Source: Ensifer sp. BR816 (lineage in GTDB: Bacteria; Pseudomonadota; Alphaproteobacteria; Rhizobiales; Rhizobiaceae). Taken from it: DNA of 64,000 nt. Below are positions 1-9,715 of this stretch, piece after piece. The DNA is taken from positions 2,921,210 to 2,985,209 of the forward strand of contig NZ_KB905370.1 of NCBI RefSeq assembly GCF_000378985.1. The letters run 5' to 3'. Under the pieces are notes generated by a model. It did not search any database. It saw nothing but the letters and a program-made list of their open reading frames with translations, and was not told where the DNA came from. Both the position numbers and the translations under genes were made by a program. Numbering within the stretch: the first letter of the stretch is position 1; the number at the start of each line of letters is the position of its first letter.

Positions 1-446
1 GGGTAGGTGAGGATGAGTTTGATCTTCTTGTCGGGTCCGATGACATAGACCGAACGTACGGTGGCATTGTCGGCAGGGGTGCGGCCCTCGGACGTGTCGC
101 CGGCGCCGGCCGGCAGCATGTCGTAAAGCTTGGCCACCTTGAGATCGCGGTCGCCAATCAGCGGATATTCGACATCGAAGCCGGTCGCGACCTTGATGTC
201 GTTCTTCCATTTGGAGTGGCTCTCGACCGGATCGACCGAGATGCCGATGATCTTGACGCCGCGCTTGCGGAATTCGCCTTCGATCCCAGCCATCGCGCCG
301 AGTTCGGTGGTGCAGACGGGCGTGAAATTCTTCGGGTGCGAGAAGAGGACAGCCCAGCCATCGCCGATCCACTCATGGAAATTGACGGTGCCTTGTGTCG
401 TCTCGGCGGTGAAATCGGGGGCAGTGTCGTTGATGCGGAGGCCCAT
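1..446 (-). CDS. 1-Cys peroxiredoxin (PRDX6-like), 3' end outside window
   Basis: Thiol peroxidase reducing hydroperoxides in the cytoplasm. The 148 visible residues begin [12 protein letters not shown] and show the thioredoxin-fold peroxiredoxin core. The peroxidatic cysteine is near residue 44 in the motif [12 protein letters not shown], and the 1-Cys family segment [10 protein letters not shown] follows near residue 70. The start at 446 is preceded by AAGGAG at good spacing. The gene is cut by the left edge of the window; family members are about 220 residues long, so about a third is missing. It is transcribed away from thiD. Confidence in the family is high; the gene name is not certain. 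Confidence 0.93.
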   Translation of the reverse strand, partial: MGLRINDTAPDFTAETTQGTVNFHEWIGDGWAVLFSHPKNFTPVCTTELGAMAGIEGEFRKRGVKIIGISVDPVESHSKWKNDIKVATGFDVEYPLIGDRDLKVAKLYDMLPAGAGDTSEGRTPADNATVRSVYVIGPDKKIKLILTY

Positions 447-662
447 GGCTTGCTCCTTTTCGGCTCGGCAGGAATGGCCCCAGAATAGCGTAACCAGCGG
501 AGTTTTCGAGGAGGAAACGCGCGATAGAAGGCCTCAAGAGAAAAGGCCGCAGCGCGTTTTTGTCGGTTCGGGGAAAAATCTTCCTCAAGTAGAACTCGGC
601 CTTCGCCTGCAAGAATCGCGCGTTGACACGGCCGGACTGCTGCCGCATAGAATGGCGCCATT
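447..662. other. Intergenic region between divergent peroxiredoxin gene and thiD leader
   Basis: About 215 bases hold the promoters of two divergent units: the peroxiredoxin gene and the riboswitch-controlled thiD. No convincing open reading frame or clear -35/-10 pair was recognised. Confidence 0.4.
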
Positions 663-750
663 CCGAGGGGAGCGCCGGGCGGCGCTGAGACGGCGGTGAG
701 CCGGACCCTTGAACCTGATCCGGGTCATGCCGGCGTAGGAACGGAAAGAG
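663..750 (+). promoter_or_regulatory. TPP riboswitch (THI element) upstream of thiD
   Basis: The conserved THI-box blocks appear in order: GCTGAGA at 684-690, then GACCCTTGAACCTGATCCGG starting near 704, then CCGGCGTAGGA at 730-740. These form the aptamer that binds thiamine pyrophosphate. The element sits 65 bases before the thiD start on the same strand, the usual place for feedback control of thiamine salvage and synthesis. The match to the family consensus is recognised by eye. Confidence 0.95.
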
Positions 751-782
751 GCTATCCTCCGCCACGTCTTCGCCTGCACCTG

Positions 783-809
783 GATCTCCGTGATGTTCAT
801 CGGGAGATC
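783..809 (+). promoter_or_regulatory. Hairpin sequestering the thiD ribosome binding site
   Basis: GATCTCC at 783-789 is perfectly complementary to GGAGATC at 803-809, which includes the GGGAGA ribosome binding site of thiD at 802-807. It lies directly between the TPP aptamer and the start codon, so it is the likely translational expression platform: pairing hides the ribosome binding site when TPP is bound. The pairing is visible in the sequence; its regulatory role is inferred. Confidence 0.7.
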
Positions 810-814
810 GTCCA

Positions 815-1633
815 ATGCCGCCTCTTCGTCCATTGCCGCCGATCGCGCTTACCATTGCCGGATCGGATTCCGGCGGCGGGGCCGGCATCCAGGCCGATCT
901 CAAGACCTTCTCTGCCCTTGGCGTCTACGGCGCCAGCGTCGTGACGGCGATCACGGCGCAGAATACGAAGGGCGTCATCGCCGTCGAGGACGTCTCGCCA
1001 AGGATGGTTGCGGCACAGATAGGCGCGGTCTTTTCCGATCTCGACGTGAACGCGGTGAAGATAGGCATGGTATCGCGGCGCGAGACGATCATCGCCATAG
1101 CCGACGGCTTGCGTCGCTTCGACAGGCGCGCCGTCGTCGATCCGGTCATGGTCGCGACCTCCGGTGACCCGTTGCTGCAGCCGGATGCCATGGCTGCACT
1201 CGAGGACGAACTTCTGCCGCTCGCCATCGTCGTCACGCCCAATCTACCGGAAGCCGCACTTCTCACCGGCCGCGCGATCGCCGAGGACGAAACCGAGATG
1301 GCCCGCCAGGCGGAGGCGCTGATGAGGCGGGGCGCGCGCTCGGTGTTGGTCAAGGGGGGGCATCGGAGGGGCAGCGACGCAACCGACCTCTTCTTCGACG
1401 GTGACCGGCTCATGCGGTTTCCCGCAAGGCGGGTCGAGACCCGCAATGATCACGGCACCGGCTGTACGCTTTCGGCAGCCATTGCCGCCGGTCTTGCCGA
1501 GGGGCAGCCGCTCACCGAAGCGGTCGGCGCCGCGAAGGCGTATCTGCACGCGGCGATCTGCGCTTCCGACGGCCTGAAGGTGGGAGAGGGCCGGGGGCCG
1601 GTGCACCATTTCCACGGATGGTGGCGTCGGTGA
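815..1633 (+). CDS. thiD: Hydroxymethylpyrimidine/phosphomethylpyrimidine kinase ThiD
   Basis: Phosphorylates HMP and HMP-phosphate to HMP-pyrophosphate for thiamine synthesis in the cytoplasm. The 272 residues are the normal length for the ribokinase-fold family. The N-terminal motif [18 protein letters not shown] (residues 11-28) is typical of ThiD, as is the C-terminal anion-hole segment [15 protein letters not shown] near residue 210. The start follows a GGGAGA ribosome binding site. A TPP riboswitch upstream supports the assignment. A thiD gene also flanks the exo cluster in S. meliloti pSymB. Confidence 0.96.
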   Translation: MPPLRPLPPIALTIAGSDSGGGAGIQADLKTFSALGVYGASVVTAITAQNTKGVIAVEDVSPRMVAAQIGAVFSDLDVNAVKIGMVSRRETIIAIADGLRRFDRRAVVDPVMVATSGDPLLQPDAMAALEDELLPLAIVVTPNLPEAALLTGRAIAEDETEMARQAEALMRRGARSVLVKGGHRRGSDATDLFFDGDRLMRFPARRVETRNDHGTGCTLSAAIAAGLAEGQPLTEAVGAAKAYLHAAICASDGLKVGEGRGPVHHFHGWWRR

Positions 1634-1636
1634 GCT

Positions 1637-1725
1637 CTATCAGATGCACTAAGCACGCTGTAGCATTTTGAATTTGCTGCATGTTTCCTTAAATCGGCTA
1701 CGGTCAAGGAAACATGCAGCAGGTC
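1637..1725. repeat. RIME-like intergenic palindromic element, copy 1
   Basis: A 15-bp perfect inverted repeat (1676-1690 with 1706-1720, arms GCTGCATGTTTCCTT and its complement) follows the block GCTGTAGCATTTTGAAT. The same blocks recur near 4,417 and 24,427. This matches the rhizobial intergenic mosaic element family. It lies just after thiD and may also act as a transcription end hairpin. Confidence 0.8.
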
Positions 1726-1771
1726 GCCTCGTTGTCGCCACTGTTGCGCCGCAGCATCGGCTGGTTAACGA

Positions 1772-1999
1772 ATGGCAGCCGGTTCTTGCGACATGCACTT
1801 CCTTGCCCGTCGATTGGAAGCTTTCAACCGCGATGAGCTGCCGGACTGGCGGCGGCCGCAAACGGTCTTCCGGCGCGCGCTCCTCTTGGTGCCGCGTCTT
1901 GTCGAATATTTGCTGTTCTACGGGCTCGCGCTGATCGCGCTCGCGGCGGTCATCGTGCTGATGGCCGTGGCCTGGCTGATTGGACTTGACCGGAAGTAG
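1772..1999 (+). CDS. Small single-span membrane protein, unknown
   Basis: Up to 75 residues; a second start at 1793 (MHFLARRLEAF) gives 68. An N-terminal charged stretch is followed by a hydrophobic segment (about residues 43-70, rich in L, A, V and I) and a short charged tail, LDRK. It is convergent with exoP. No clear ribosome binding site precedes either start, so the start and perhaps the gene are uncertain. The composition and clean hydrophobic helix favour a real small membrane protein. No function is recognised. Confidence 0.5.
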   Translation: MAAGSCDMHFLARRLEAFNRDELPDWRRPQTVFRRALLLVPRLVEYLLFYGLALIALAAVIVLMAVAWLIGLDRK

Positions 2000-2032
2000 G
2001 CGCCCGCCACGCGACGGACGCCTCTTCACCGG

Positions 2033-4399
2033 TCAAGCGGCAGTGTGCTGATTCTCAGTAATACCTTCTTCGATATAGTACTTGCCGTAGCGGTGACGAT
2101 ACTTTTCGGCGCCGCCGAAGTCGCTGTACTTCTCGAGTTCGTCCATGTCGGTCTTGTTGAGGATCACGCCAAGAACCTTCGCGTCGATCTGCGGCTCGGA
2201 ATTCAAGAGGTCCCGTACAAGCCTCGATGGCGTCCGGCCCCATTCGACGACGAAAAGAACGCCGTCGGCGAGCGGCGCAAAGGCCTTCGCGTCGACCACC
2301 GGAGCAAGAGCGGCGAGATCGACCACGACGTAGTCGAAGGAATTGCGGGCATTGTCGATCAGGCCGGCCATGGCCGGGGAGGCGAGCAGTTCGTTGCTCT
2401 GATGCCTCCTGTCCGACGCGCCGCCGCCGGCCGGCAGGATCGCGAGCTTCGTGCGCTGGTCCACCTTGATACCGGCCGGCCAGGTCGCCTCTCCGGTGAG
2501 CGTCTCGACCAACCCCGAGCGCGGGGCGGGCGTGATCATCTGAGTGAGACCCGGCTTGCGGATATCGGCGTCGATCAGCAACGTGCGCTTGCCGCTCGAG
2601 GCCAGAAGCGCCGCGAAGTTCGCCGCGACGATCGACTTGCCCTCGTCCGGAAGGGCGGAGACGATCGCGATAACGCGGCTCTCGTTTCCGGGCAGCATGT
2701 GATCGCAGGCCAGCTTGGCATTGCGGAACGTCTCCGCGAAGGCTGAGCGCGGTGCGTCAAGCACAACGCGCGAAAGGCGCTGGAAGGGCGTGGCGCCATG
2801 GGACGGGTCGTCCGGCTGCCGGTCCGATCCGAAGCGGGCGCGCACCAGCTCGCTCTTTTTCTTCGGCCGTGAGCCGATCAGCGGAACATAGCCGAGCGCG
2901 CGGTGGCCGAGCGCGGAGCGGACGTCGCCTTCAAGGCGGAAGGTCCTCTCGCGGAACTCGAGGAACGCGGCATAGGCGCCGCCGACCATCAGCCCGAGCA
3001 CGGCCGAAAGCGCCAGCGTCATGGTCTTCTTCGGGCTCGACGGCGCCGTCGGGACGCCGGCCTCGGAGATGACGCGTGCCTTGGCAATCGGGAAGGACTG
3101 CTGCTGCGTCGCCTGTTCGTAGCGACCGAGATAGGATTCATAGAGCGTCTTCAGCGCCGCGGCCTTCTGCTCGAGGACCCGCAACTGGACCAGCGACTTG
3201 CTGGCGTCCGAGTTCTTGCCGGCGATCCCCTCGATGCTCTTGCGCAGCGAAGCCTCGCGCGAGCGGGCAACTTCGAACTCGTTCTTGTAGCTTGCCGTCA
3301 GTTGCTGCAGTTCCTGGTAGATCTGCCGGCCGATGTCCTCCTTTTCGGCCCGAAGCGACACCGCCTGCGGATGATCCTCGCCGAAGTTCTGCGCCACCTC
3401 CTGCTCCCGCTTGCCAATGGCGAGATAACGCGTCCGGAGGTCACGGATCACCGAATTGTCGCCCTCCTTGGGGGAGATCGTGGCGTTGTTGACCGCGGTT
3501 TCCGGCCCTTGATCGATGATCGACTTGAACTGCTCGTAGCGCGCCGAGGCGCTCGCCGAGTCCGCCTGGGCGACGATCAACTGACTGTTGAGATCGGCGA
3601 GCTGCTGTTCGGACATCAATTCGCCGCGTGCCGCGGTCAGGCCGTTCGCGCTGCGGAACTGCTCGACCTCCAGGGCGGCCGCCTGCGAGCGCTGCCGCAG
3701 ATCGTCAAGCCGCTCCTGCAGCCAGACGGAGGCCCGCTCCGTCGCTTCGAAATTCGCGTTCAGCTGGTCCGTCAGATAAGCGTCGGCATAGGTCCTGACG
3801 ACCGTTGCGGCAAGCTGCTGATCGCTCGCGCGGAAGGACAGCGCGATCACCGAACTGCGGCCGACGCGTTCGACATACAGCGACTGCTGCAGGAGGGCGG
3901 CGGCCTTCAGCCGCCGGCCATTGCGCGCCGCTTCCTCCGAGACGCCGGGGCCGCCGGAAAAGAGACCCGTTGCCGTCTTCAGCCAGTCCTTGACGACGGC
4001 GGCGGGCGCGCGTGGCGGATTGAGGAGCGTATCGTTCTCGGAAAGATTGATCTTGTCGACGACCCGCAAGGCCAACTCGCCCGACTTCAGGATCTCGACG
4101 GCGCTGGCAATCTGCGTGTCGAGCATCTGGCTGTTCGTCGGCACCGGTTCTTCCTCGGCATATTTCGACAGGTTGTCGTCGAGGAGGATCTGCGTCAGCG
4201 ACGTGTAGAACGGTGTCGCGAACAAAAGATAGGCGACCCCCAGCAGGATGAAGAGCACCATGAAGGCGGCCACGAGCCTTGCCCGGCGGACGACGACGGC
4301 CAGCAGACGATCGAGATCGATAAATCCGTCCGATTGCTCTTCGCGAGGCACGATGCTCAAGGGTACACTTCTCGGTTTCATGGGGGCCGTTCTGTTCAT
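2033..4399 (-). CDS. exoP: Exopolysaccharide chain-length regulator / BY-kinase ExoP
   Basis: Polysaccharide co-polymerase with an attached bacterial tyrosine kinase, controlling polymer length and export at the inner membrane. The 788 residues show a Wzz domain with a first membrane segment near residues 40-60, a large periplasmic coiled-coil region, and a proline-rich segment (GVPTAPSSPKK) before a second membrane segment near residue 450. A cytoplasmic kinase domain follows, with Walker A-type ALPDEGKS near residue 585, Walker A' LLIDADIRKP, and a tyrosine cluster near the end (YRHRYGKYYIEE). An internal start (MKPRSVPL, 6 residues in) is possible. The length agrees with S. meliloti ExoP. 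It lies downstream of exoN, across a palindromic repeat. Confidence 0.97.
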   Translation of the reverse strand: MNRTAPMKPRSVPLSIVPREEQSDGFIDLDRLLAVVVRRARLVAAFMVLFILLGVAYLLFATPFYTSLTQILLDDNLSKYAEEEPVPTNSQMLDTQIASAVEILKSGELALRVVDKINLSENDTLLNPPRAPAAVVKDWLKTATGLFSGGPGVSEEAARNGRRLKAAALLQQSLYVERVGRSSVIALSFRASDQQLAATVVRTYADAYLTDQLNANFEATERASVWLQERLDDLRQRSQAAALEVEQFRSANGLTAARGELMSEQQLADLNSQLIVAQADSASASARYEQFKSIIDQGPETAVNNATISPKEGDNSVIRDLRTRYLAIGKREQEVAQNFGEDHPQAVSLRAEKEDIGRQIYQELQQLTASYKNEFEVARSREASLRKSIEGIAGKNSDASKSLVQLRVLEQKAAALKTLYESYLGRYEQATQQQSFPIAKARVISEAGVPTAPSSPKKTMTLALSAVLGLMVGGAYAAFLEFRERTFRLEGDVRSALGHRALGYVPLIGSRPKKKSELVRARFGSDRQPDDPSHGATPFQRLSRVVLDAPRSAFAETFRNAKLACDHMLPGNESRVIAIVSALPDEGKSIVAANFAALLASSGKRTLLIDADIRKPGLTQMITPAPRSGLVETLTGEATWPAGIKVDQRTKLAILPAGGGASDRRHQSNELLASPAMAGLIDNARNSFDYVVVDLAALAPVVDAKAFAPLADGVLFVVEWGRTPSRLVRDLLNSEPQIDAKVLGVILNKTDMDELEKYSDFGGAEKYRHRYGKYYIEEGITENQHTAA

Positions 4400-4416
4400 C
4401 TTTTTCTCCGGTCCGC

Positions 4417-4501
4417 CTGCATGTTTCCTTCCTTGAAAACATGCAGCATTTCAAAGTACTGCAGCGCCTCTTGCGCGTCCGGTCAGACGCGCGGCGCTGC
4501 A
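4417..4501. repeat. RIME-like element between exoN and exoP, copy 2
   Basis: Two hairpins lie side by side. The first has arms CTGCATGTTT and AAACATGCAG (4418-4446). The second has arms CTGCAGCGCC and GGCGCTGCAG with an inner GCGCGTC/GACGCGC pairing (about 4459-4502). The same two modules occur in opposite orientation at 24,427-24,531. It sits in the exoP leader, so exoP mRNA would carry it. Confidence 0.85.
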
Positions 4502-4538
4502 GTTCCGGCCGCCTTGTCCGGCGGCCGGAGTTTTGCGC

Positions 4539-5444
4539 TTATGCCGCCCGGATGCGGCTTTCGTGAGACAAGACGATCTCGCGAACAGATTCGAACACGA
4601 GGTCGCCGATATCCGAGCGAGCCAGAGCAAAGGCGACATTGGCCTCGATGAAGCCCTGTTTCGAACCGCAGTCGAAGGTCCTGCCCTCATAGGGATGGGC
4701 ATGGAAGGACTGATTTGCCGAGAGCTTCAGCATGCCGTCGGTCAACTGGATCTCGTTGCCGGCACCGCGTGACTGGTGCGCGAGAATGGAGAAGATCTCC
4801 GGCTGCAGGATATAGCGGCCGTTGAGATAGTAGTTGGAGGGCGCCTGGCCCGCCGGCGGCTTTTCAACCATCTCAGTCACGGCGAAGCCATGCGGCACCG
4901 TTTCGCCCTTGCCGACGATGCCATATTTCGAAGCCTCTTCCAGTGGGCATTGCTCGACCGCGACAACATTGCCACCGACTTCGCTGTAGAGGTCCATGAG
5001 CCCGGCCATGCAGCCGCGTGCGCCGTAGGACACCATGTCCGGAAGCAGCAGCGCGAAAGGCTCGTCGCCGATCAGGTCGCGGGCACACCAGACGGCATGG
5101 CCGAGGCCGAGCGGCGCCTGCTGGCGCGTGAAGCTGACCGAGCCGGCCTTCGGCAGCATCGCCTCGAGCTCGGAGATCTGCGCATTCTTTCCCGAGCGCG
5201 TCAGCGACGAGATGAGTTCCGGCGTATCGTCGAAATGGTCCTCGATCACCTGCTTGTTGCGGCTGGTGACGAAGACGATGTGCTCGATTCCGGCCTGGCG
5301 TGCCTCGTCCACGGCGTATTGGACGACGGGCCGATCGACGATCGTCAACATTTCCTTCGGCACGGCCTTTGTCGCGGGAAGGAACCTCGTTCCGTTCCCG
5401 GCAACGGGGATCACTGCTTTCCTGACGGTCCTGATGCGGTCCAT
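4539..5444 (-). CDS. exoN: UTP-glucose-1-phosphate uridylyltransferase ExoN
   Basis: Makes UDP-glucose from UTP and glucose-1-phosphate, the precursor for exopolysaccharide glucosyl residues. The 301 residues start [16 protein letters not shown]. The nucleotide-binding signature [18 protein letters not shown] is at about residues 17-34, followed by GaIU-type motifs VVQYAVDEA and EKPP. The start at 5444 has the ribosome binding site AAAGGA at correct spacing; a longer reading frame would begin at 5474 but overlaps exoO. It follows exoO by four bases, so it is in the same operon. Confidence 0.97.
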   Translation of the reverse strand: MDRIRTVRKAVIPVAGNGTRFLPATKAVPKEMLTIVDRPVVQYAVDEARQAGIEHIVFVTSRNKQVIEDHFDDTPELISSLTRSGKNAQISELEAMLPKAGSVSFTRQQAPLGLGHAVWCARDLIGDEPFALLLPDMVSYGARGCMAGLMDLYSEVGGNVVAVEQCPLEEASKYGIVGKGETVPHGFAVTEMVEKPPAGQAPSNYYLNGRYILQPEIFSILAHQSRGAGNEIQLTDGMLKLSANQSFHAHPYEGRTFDCGSKQGFIEANVAFALARSDIGDLVFESVREIVLSHESRIRAA

Positions 5445-5448
5445 TTTG

Positions 5449-6483
5449 TTATCCTTTGCTTGTGTGAGGATCATTGCCCAGCGGGGATCGTTCAGCCGCC
5501 ACCGTGATCGGGGCGGGTTGCGGCGCCCGCGCCGCCAGGCGGCGCAATCGCGCGGCGATCGGCATCCGGAGATGCCGAAGCGCTAGCGGGTCGGCGAGCG
5601 CCGTTTTCAGCGCTCCAGCCAACGATCTCGCTTTCAGGTACTCGACGAGGAGAAGAAACGAGCGCGCCTGGCGGAAACCGCGCGCACGCTTGCGCTGCAT
5701 CCTTCGCGACAGCTGGTCGAGCGCGTATCGCTGCAGGAATGCCTCGTCGGCCGCCATCATCGCGTCGATATGCGCGAGTTTCAGCACGCGAGAAATCGAG
5801 CCCTCGCGGATGTGATAGGTGTATCCGGCCGATGGCTCGACCGCGCAGCGGCCGCCGCAGGCAAGCGCGGATGCGAGCAGGATGTAATCCTCGCCGATCC
5901 TAAGGGATTCGTCGAACGAGAGATCATTTTCTGTCAGGAAGCGGCGCTCGAACACCGGTTTCATGTAACCGAAATTGTGCTCTGAGCGGAAAATCACATT
6001 CGATTCGATGAAGGCCGGCAGCGTCAGTTCGGGCAGCGCCTCGAGCTCGGCGTCCGCGAACATCCGGACATTGGCGCCGTCGAGCGACAATACGTCGAGA
6101 TTATCGACGATGATCTGTGCCGCGCTCGCTTCGGCACGGGCAATCATCCGCGCCAGCCGTCCGGGGCGCACCGTGTCATCCGAATCGAGAACGGCGATCC
6201 ATCGGCCGCGCGCCGCCGCAAAGCCGGCATTGCGGGCCCCGCCCGGGCCGCGGTTGTTCTCAAGCGCAATGAGCCGGACCCTAGGGTCATCGATCGCGGT
6301 GACGAGAGCTGCGGTCGCATCCGAGGAGCAATCGTCGACAACGATCACCTCGACCGTGACGCCCTCCTGCGCAAGTGCACTGCCGAGCGCGCGGGTGATC
6401 GTATCGGCGGCATTGTAGGCGGCGACGACGAAGGTGACGTCCGGGGCAAGCGCGTTCGCGGGCTCATTCATGGGCGTGGTCAT
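5449..6483 (-). CDS. exoO: Succinoglycan-type glucosyltransferase ExoO
   Basis: GT2-family glycosyltransferase thought to add the fifth sugar of the repeat unit at the cytoplasmic face. The 344 residues have a GT-A domain in the first half: [14 protein letters not shown] (residues 13-26), a [12 protein letters not shown] nucleotide-binding block, and the metal-binding motif [13 protein letters not shown] near residue 97. The first half resembles ExoU in this window. The start overlaps the exoM stop (ATGA). The assignment of the exact linkage comes from S. meliloti ExoO, not from this sequence. Confidence 0.94.
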   Translation of the reverse strand: MTTPMNEPANALAPDVTFVVAAYNAADTITRALGSALAQEGVTVEVIVVDDCSSDATAALVTAIDDPRVRLIALENNRGPGGARNAGFAAARGRWIAVLDSDDTVRPGRLARMIARAEASAAQIIVDNLDVLSLDGANVRMFADAELEALPELTLPAFIESNVIFRSEHNFGYMKPVFERRFLTENDLSFDESLRIGEDYILLASALACGGRCAVEPSAGYTYHIREGSISRVLKLAHIDAMMAADEAFLQRYALDQLSRRMQRKRARGFRQARSFLLLVEYLKARSLAGALKTALADPLALRHLRMPIAARLRRLAARAPQPAPITVAAERSPLGNDPHTSKG

Positions 6484-7406
6484 CGGGAAGTCACCTCCGC
6501 CGCTCCGTATTGTTCGAGCTCCCTATGCCCGAGGAGGCCGCTGATCACGCCGACATGCAGCCCGGCGCGCAGCGCGTAGCGATTTCGGCGGACGGCCGAG
6601 GGCAGGAAGAGGAACGCGGCGAGTGCGCAATAGGCGGCCTTGACGGCTGCGAGGGCGAGATTCACGGGTTTACTGGATCCGCCCGCCTTTTCGGTCAGCA
6701 GCCGCCCGTGGGTCTGGCCGGAGCGGAAGCGCCTTTTGGCCAACCAGGCAAACGAGGCCCGGCCTTCCGGCACCGGCTCATGCACCCAGGCATTTTCGGC
6801 AAAGGCGATTGTTCCACCAGTCTGGTGCATGCCGGTGAAGAAGTCCGTGTCCTCGCCTCCGCTCCGTCCGAGCGCGAGCTTGAAGCGGCGGCCATGAAGC
6901 GACGGAGCCTTCATCCGGAGCAGGGCGTTGCAGGTATAGCCTGTGCGGATTTCGCCTTTCACCCACACCGGCAAAGTCGAGTGGAAGTCGCCTCGGCGCA
7001 TCCAGGCAGGCGCCGACGGCGCGTAGTGGGCCCGGACCGGGCCGAGGACGGCGTCCGCGCCGCTTGCCTGGGCCTCTTCCAGCAGGCTGACCAGCCAGTC
7101 GCTCGAGGCGGTCTCGTCATCGTCGATGAAGGCGAGCAGATCGCCGGTGCTGTTATCGAGGCAGGCGTTGCGGGCGATCGAGATGTTCGACGCCGGGCAA
7201 TGGAGATAGGTCACCTCGAAAGGCATTTCCGGCCGCAGTTTCTCGACGAGCGCACGGGCGCTCGGCGTGGAATCGTTGTCGGCGACGATGACCCGCAGCG
7301 TCGCCTTCGCGGGCAACTTTACCGCTGCGAGCGATCGAAGCGTCGCGGCGAGTTCGGGACGACGGAACGTGCAGACGCCGATGTCGATGTGAAGGGTGCC
7401 GCTCAT
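6480..7406 (-). CDS. exoM: Glucosyltransferase ExoM
   Basis: GT2-family enzyme thought to add the fourth sugar of the repeat unit. The 308 residues begin MSGTLHIDIGVCTFRRPELA. The aspartates VIVADNDSTPSA (about residues 39-50) and the metal-binding AFIDDDETASSDW near residue 95 mark the GT-A fold. A hydrophobic C-terminal stretch (about residues 250-270) may attach it to the membrane. It is translationally coupled at both ends, overlapping exoA and exoO by four bases each. Confidence 0.95.
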   Translation of the reverse strand: MSGTLHIDIGVCTFRRPELAATLRSLAAVKLPAKATLRVIVADNDSTPSARALVEKLRPEMPFEVTYLHCPASNISIARNACLDNSTGDLLAFIDDDETASSDWLVSLLEEAQASGADAVLGPVRAHYAPSAPAWMRRGDFHSTLPVWVKGEIRTGYTCNALLRMKAPSLHGRRFKLALGRSGGEDTDFFTGMHQTGGTIAFAENAWVHEPVPEGRASFAWLAKRRFRSGQTHGRLLTEKAGGSSKPVNLALAAVKAAYCALAAFLFLPSAVRRNRYALRAGLHVGVISGLLGHRELEQYGAAEVTSR

Positions 7407-8398
7407 TGGACCACCCGACGCCGGAAGTCGAGCAGTTCACGCCAGAAGCCAGCGGACCAGGCCAGGTGCATGACCATGGCTGATATCGCTGCGAGCGGCC
7501 CGTAGGGGTTGCGCTGCCCGACCGCCATCCAGACGCCATAGCCGAGGCAGGCCGCCGCCCAGACGCCGAAGGGAATGATCGCCGCCCAGTTGATGATGGC
7601 AAGAAGTGCGCCGAAGGCGACGGGCGCGACGCCAAGCGGCAGCATCTGCCGAAGGCCGGGCATGGCGCGGTGCTTGAGGATGTTCTTGGCGCGGCCGCGG
7701 CCATAGCCGAAATACTGCTTGAACAGCGGCACGATCCGGCTGCGCGGATAGTAGACCATGTTGGTCCTGTCGGTCATCCAGATGCGGTAGCCGGCTTTGC
7801 CCAGGCGAAAATCCAGTTCGGCATCTTCGTTGTGGCTGAAGGTCTCGTCATAGCCACCGACATCCGTGAAGGCGGCAATACGCATCAGGGCGTGATGGCC
7901 GTGCTCGGCCCAATGGCCGGCCGCACCGGTCCGGTGCTTGGAGCCGCCATTGCCGAGCTTGGAGTTCTGGGCATAGGCCGTCGCCTTCTGGAAGGTGCCG
8001 AAACCCTCGGTCTGCATGGCGACGACGACCGAGTCGGCTCCGGTTGCGAGCGCTTCCTCGACGAGGCGCTCGCAATAATCGTCCGGGTAGCTCGCATGCG
8101 CGTCGATGCGGATCAGGTAGTCGAAGTCCGCACCGAGTTCGGCGACGGCGCGGTTGACGGCGGCACTCTGGATTCGCTTCGGATTGTCGAGGAAGAGGAC
8201 GCGCGGATCCTCTTCGGAGAGGCGGCGAGCGATGTCGCGCGTGCCGTCGTCACTGCCGCCGTCGGCGATGACGATCTTCGCGTCGAGCACGCCAAGCGAC
8301 GGACGCAGCTTCGCGACAAGCGCTTCGATATGCAGCGCTTCATTGAGGCAGGGGATGACGATGAGGGTCGACGTCGACGCCGGGCTGTCCGCGGTCAT
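7403..8398 (-). CDS. exoA: Glucosyltransferase ExoA
   Basis: GT2-family transferase that in S. meliloti puts the second sugar (glucose) on the lipid-linked galactose. The 331 residues from the start at 8398 (MTADSPAST) include STLIVIPCLNEALHIEAL, the IADGGSDDGTRDIA block and LIRIDAHASYPDDY as the metal site. Two hydrophobic helices lie near residues 245-300, which fits membrane association. The reading frame could extend upstream to 8506, but the ATGA overlap with exoL sets this start. Confidence 0.95.
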   Translation of the reverse strand: MTADSPASTSTLIVIPCLNEALHIEALVAKLRPSLGVLDAKIVIADGGSDDGTRDIARRLSEEDPRVLFLDNPKRIQSAAVNRAVAELGADFDYLIRIDAHASYPDDYCERLVEEALATGADSVVVAMQTEGFGTFQKATAYAQNSKLGNGGSKHRTGAAGHWAEHGHHALMRIAAFTDVGGYDETFSHNEDAELDFRLGKAGYRIWMTDRTNMVYYPRSRIVPLFKQYFGYGRGRAKNILKHRAMPGLRQMLPLGVAPVAFGALLAIINWAAIIPFGVWAAACLGYGVWMAVGQRNPYGPLAAISAMVMHLAWSAGFWRELLDFRRRVVQ

Positions 8399-9606
8399 AG
8401 CAATCCACTTTCGTTGTGACGGGCTTCCGCAATGGCAGCGGCCGGAATGATCGTTTGCGTTGTGTCGTGAGTGAGCGTCGCCAGCCGCCGCACCAGCGTC
8501 TCGCAATCCGCGCGGTCAAACACCCAGGTGGCGGGATGACACCGGCCGATGCGGTCTGCGGCTTCGGAAAACTGCTCCGCCGTCATCGAGCCCAGGAGCG
8601 CGGCGAGGTTGTCGGGATCGGCTTCCTCGAGGACGAGACCGATGCCGCGCACGGCGAGAAAGCGCGCCGTCTCCGTACCCTTCATCGCGATCGGAACGCG
8701 GGTGTGGCGGCATCCCTCATAGAGCCGGTTGGGCAACAACCAGTTGGAGTTCTGGCCCTCCTCGAAGAAGTCGATCGCCCAGGTGAAGTGGACGGCGCCG
8801 TAGATCTCGGCGAGGTCCTCGGGATTCCGGTAGGCGCCGTCGAAGCGCATGAACGGCTCGTTCTGCACGAAGCCATCGAAATCCCTGAATTCCGAATAGG
8901 CGGGCCTGCCGCGCAGAACGACCTCGAAGCGACCTTCCATCCTGCGGGAAAATTCGGCGAGGAGGCGCAGCGACTTGCGGCAGCGAAGCGCTCCGAACCA
9001 GCCGATCCTCCAAGGCGCACCGGGCAGCGGATATTGGGCGGGGACAGCCGCCGGCAGCGTGCTCCCGTCGATTTCAAGAACCTTGTTCTCGAGCAGCATC
9101 GGCGGCGCCTCGAGGCCCGAAAGGGGGCGAAAGTAGTGTTCGATGAAGGCCGGCGAACTGGTGATCAGCGAACGGGCGTCTCGGCCGAGGCGGGCCTCGG
9201 CGGCGCGCATTGCGCGTCCGACCAGGTCCTTGCGCAGCATCAGCCGGTGAATGTCGAGGCACTCGTAAACGATCGGAACGTCGCCGCCGAAGAGTGTGAC
9301 GGCGCGTTTGGCGACGGCGAGCATTTCGAGATTGCGGGCGATGATGAGGTCGGGCTTGCGAAGATGGCCGAGCCTGCTCTTCAGCGACAGGCAGGCTGTG
9401 GCAACGGCGCCGATGCGCTGCGCAAACCGGCCGTCCGCCGTCGTGCCGAGCTCGATCGGCTCTACGCCGCCAACGGTCGGAAGCCGATTGCCGCCGCGGC
9501 GGAAGCCCGCCAGCGTGACATGGGCACCGCCGGCAACGAGCGTGAGCGTCCTGCGCCGCACGGCGGGATCGGCAAGGTCCTGTGCCAAGTAGAGTATCTG
9601 CAGCAT
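8395..9606 (-). CDS. exoL: Glycosyltransferase ExoL
   Basis: Thought to add the third sugar of the repeat unit. The 403 residues do not show a GT2 DXD pattern but look GT-B-like, with an N-terminal MLQILYLAQDLADPAVRRR segment and a C-terminal half containing WRIGWFGALRCRKSL and RLYEGCRHTRVPIAMKGTETA, typical of nucleotide-sugar binding lobes. It is the first gene of the tightly coupled exoL-exoA-exoM-exoO-exoN run and lies 109 bases downstream of exoK. Confidence 0.93.
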   Translation of the reverse strand: MLQILYLAQDLADPAVRRRTLTLVAGGAHVTLAGFRRGGNRLPTVGGVEPIELGTTADGRFAQRIGAVATACLSLKSRLGHLRKPDLIIARNLEMLAVAKRAVTLFGGDVPIVYECLDIHRLMLRKDLVGRAMRAAEARLGRDARSLITSSPAFIEHYFRPLSGLEAPPMLLENKVLEIDGSTLPAAVPAQYPLPGAPWRIGWFGALRCRKSLRLLAEFSRRMEGRFEVVLRGRPAYSEFRDFDGFVQNEPFMRFDGAYRNPEDLAEIYGAVHFTWAIDFFEEGQNSNWLLPNRLYEGCRHTRVPIAMKGTETARFLAVRGIGLVLEEADPDNLAALLGSMTAEQFSEAADRIGRCHPATWVFDRADCETLVRRLATLTHDTTQTIIPAAAIAEARHNESGLL

Positions 9607-9715
9607 GAAAACATCCGTTTCCCTGCTCAGCCCGGGCCGAGCTTAGTTCAGTTTTTTGTGCACCGCAACAAGTTGTTGCAATTGCTCACTAAATGGTCAG
9701 TTGCTCAGAATCCGG

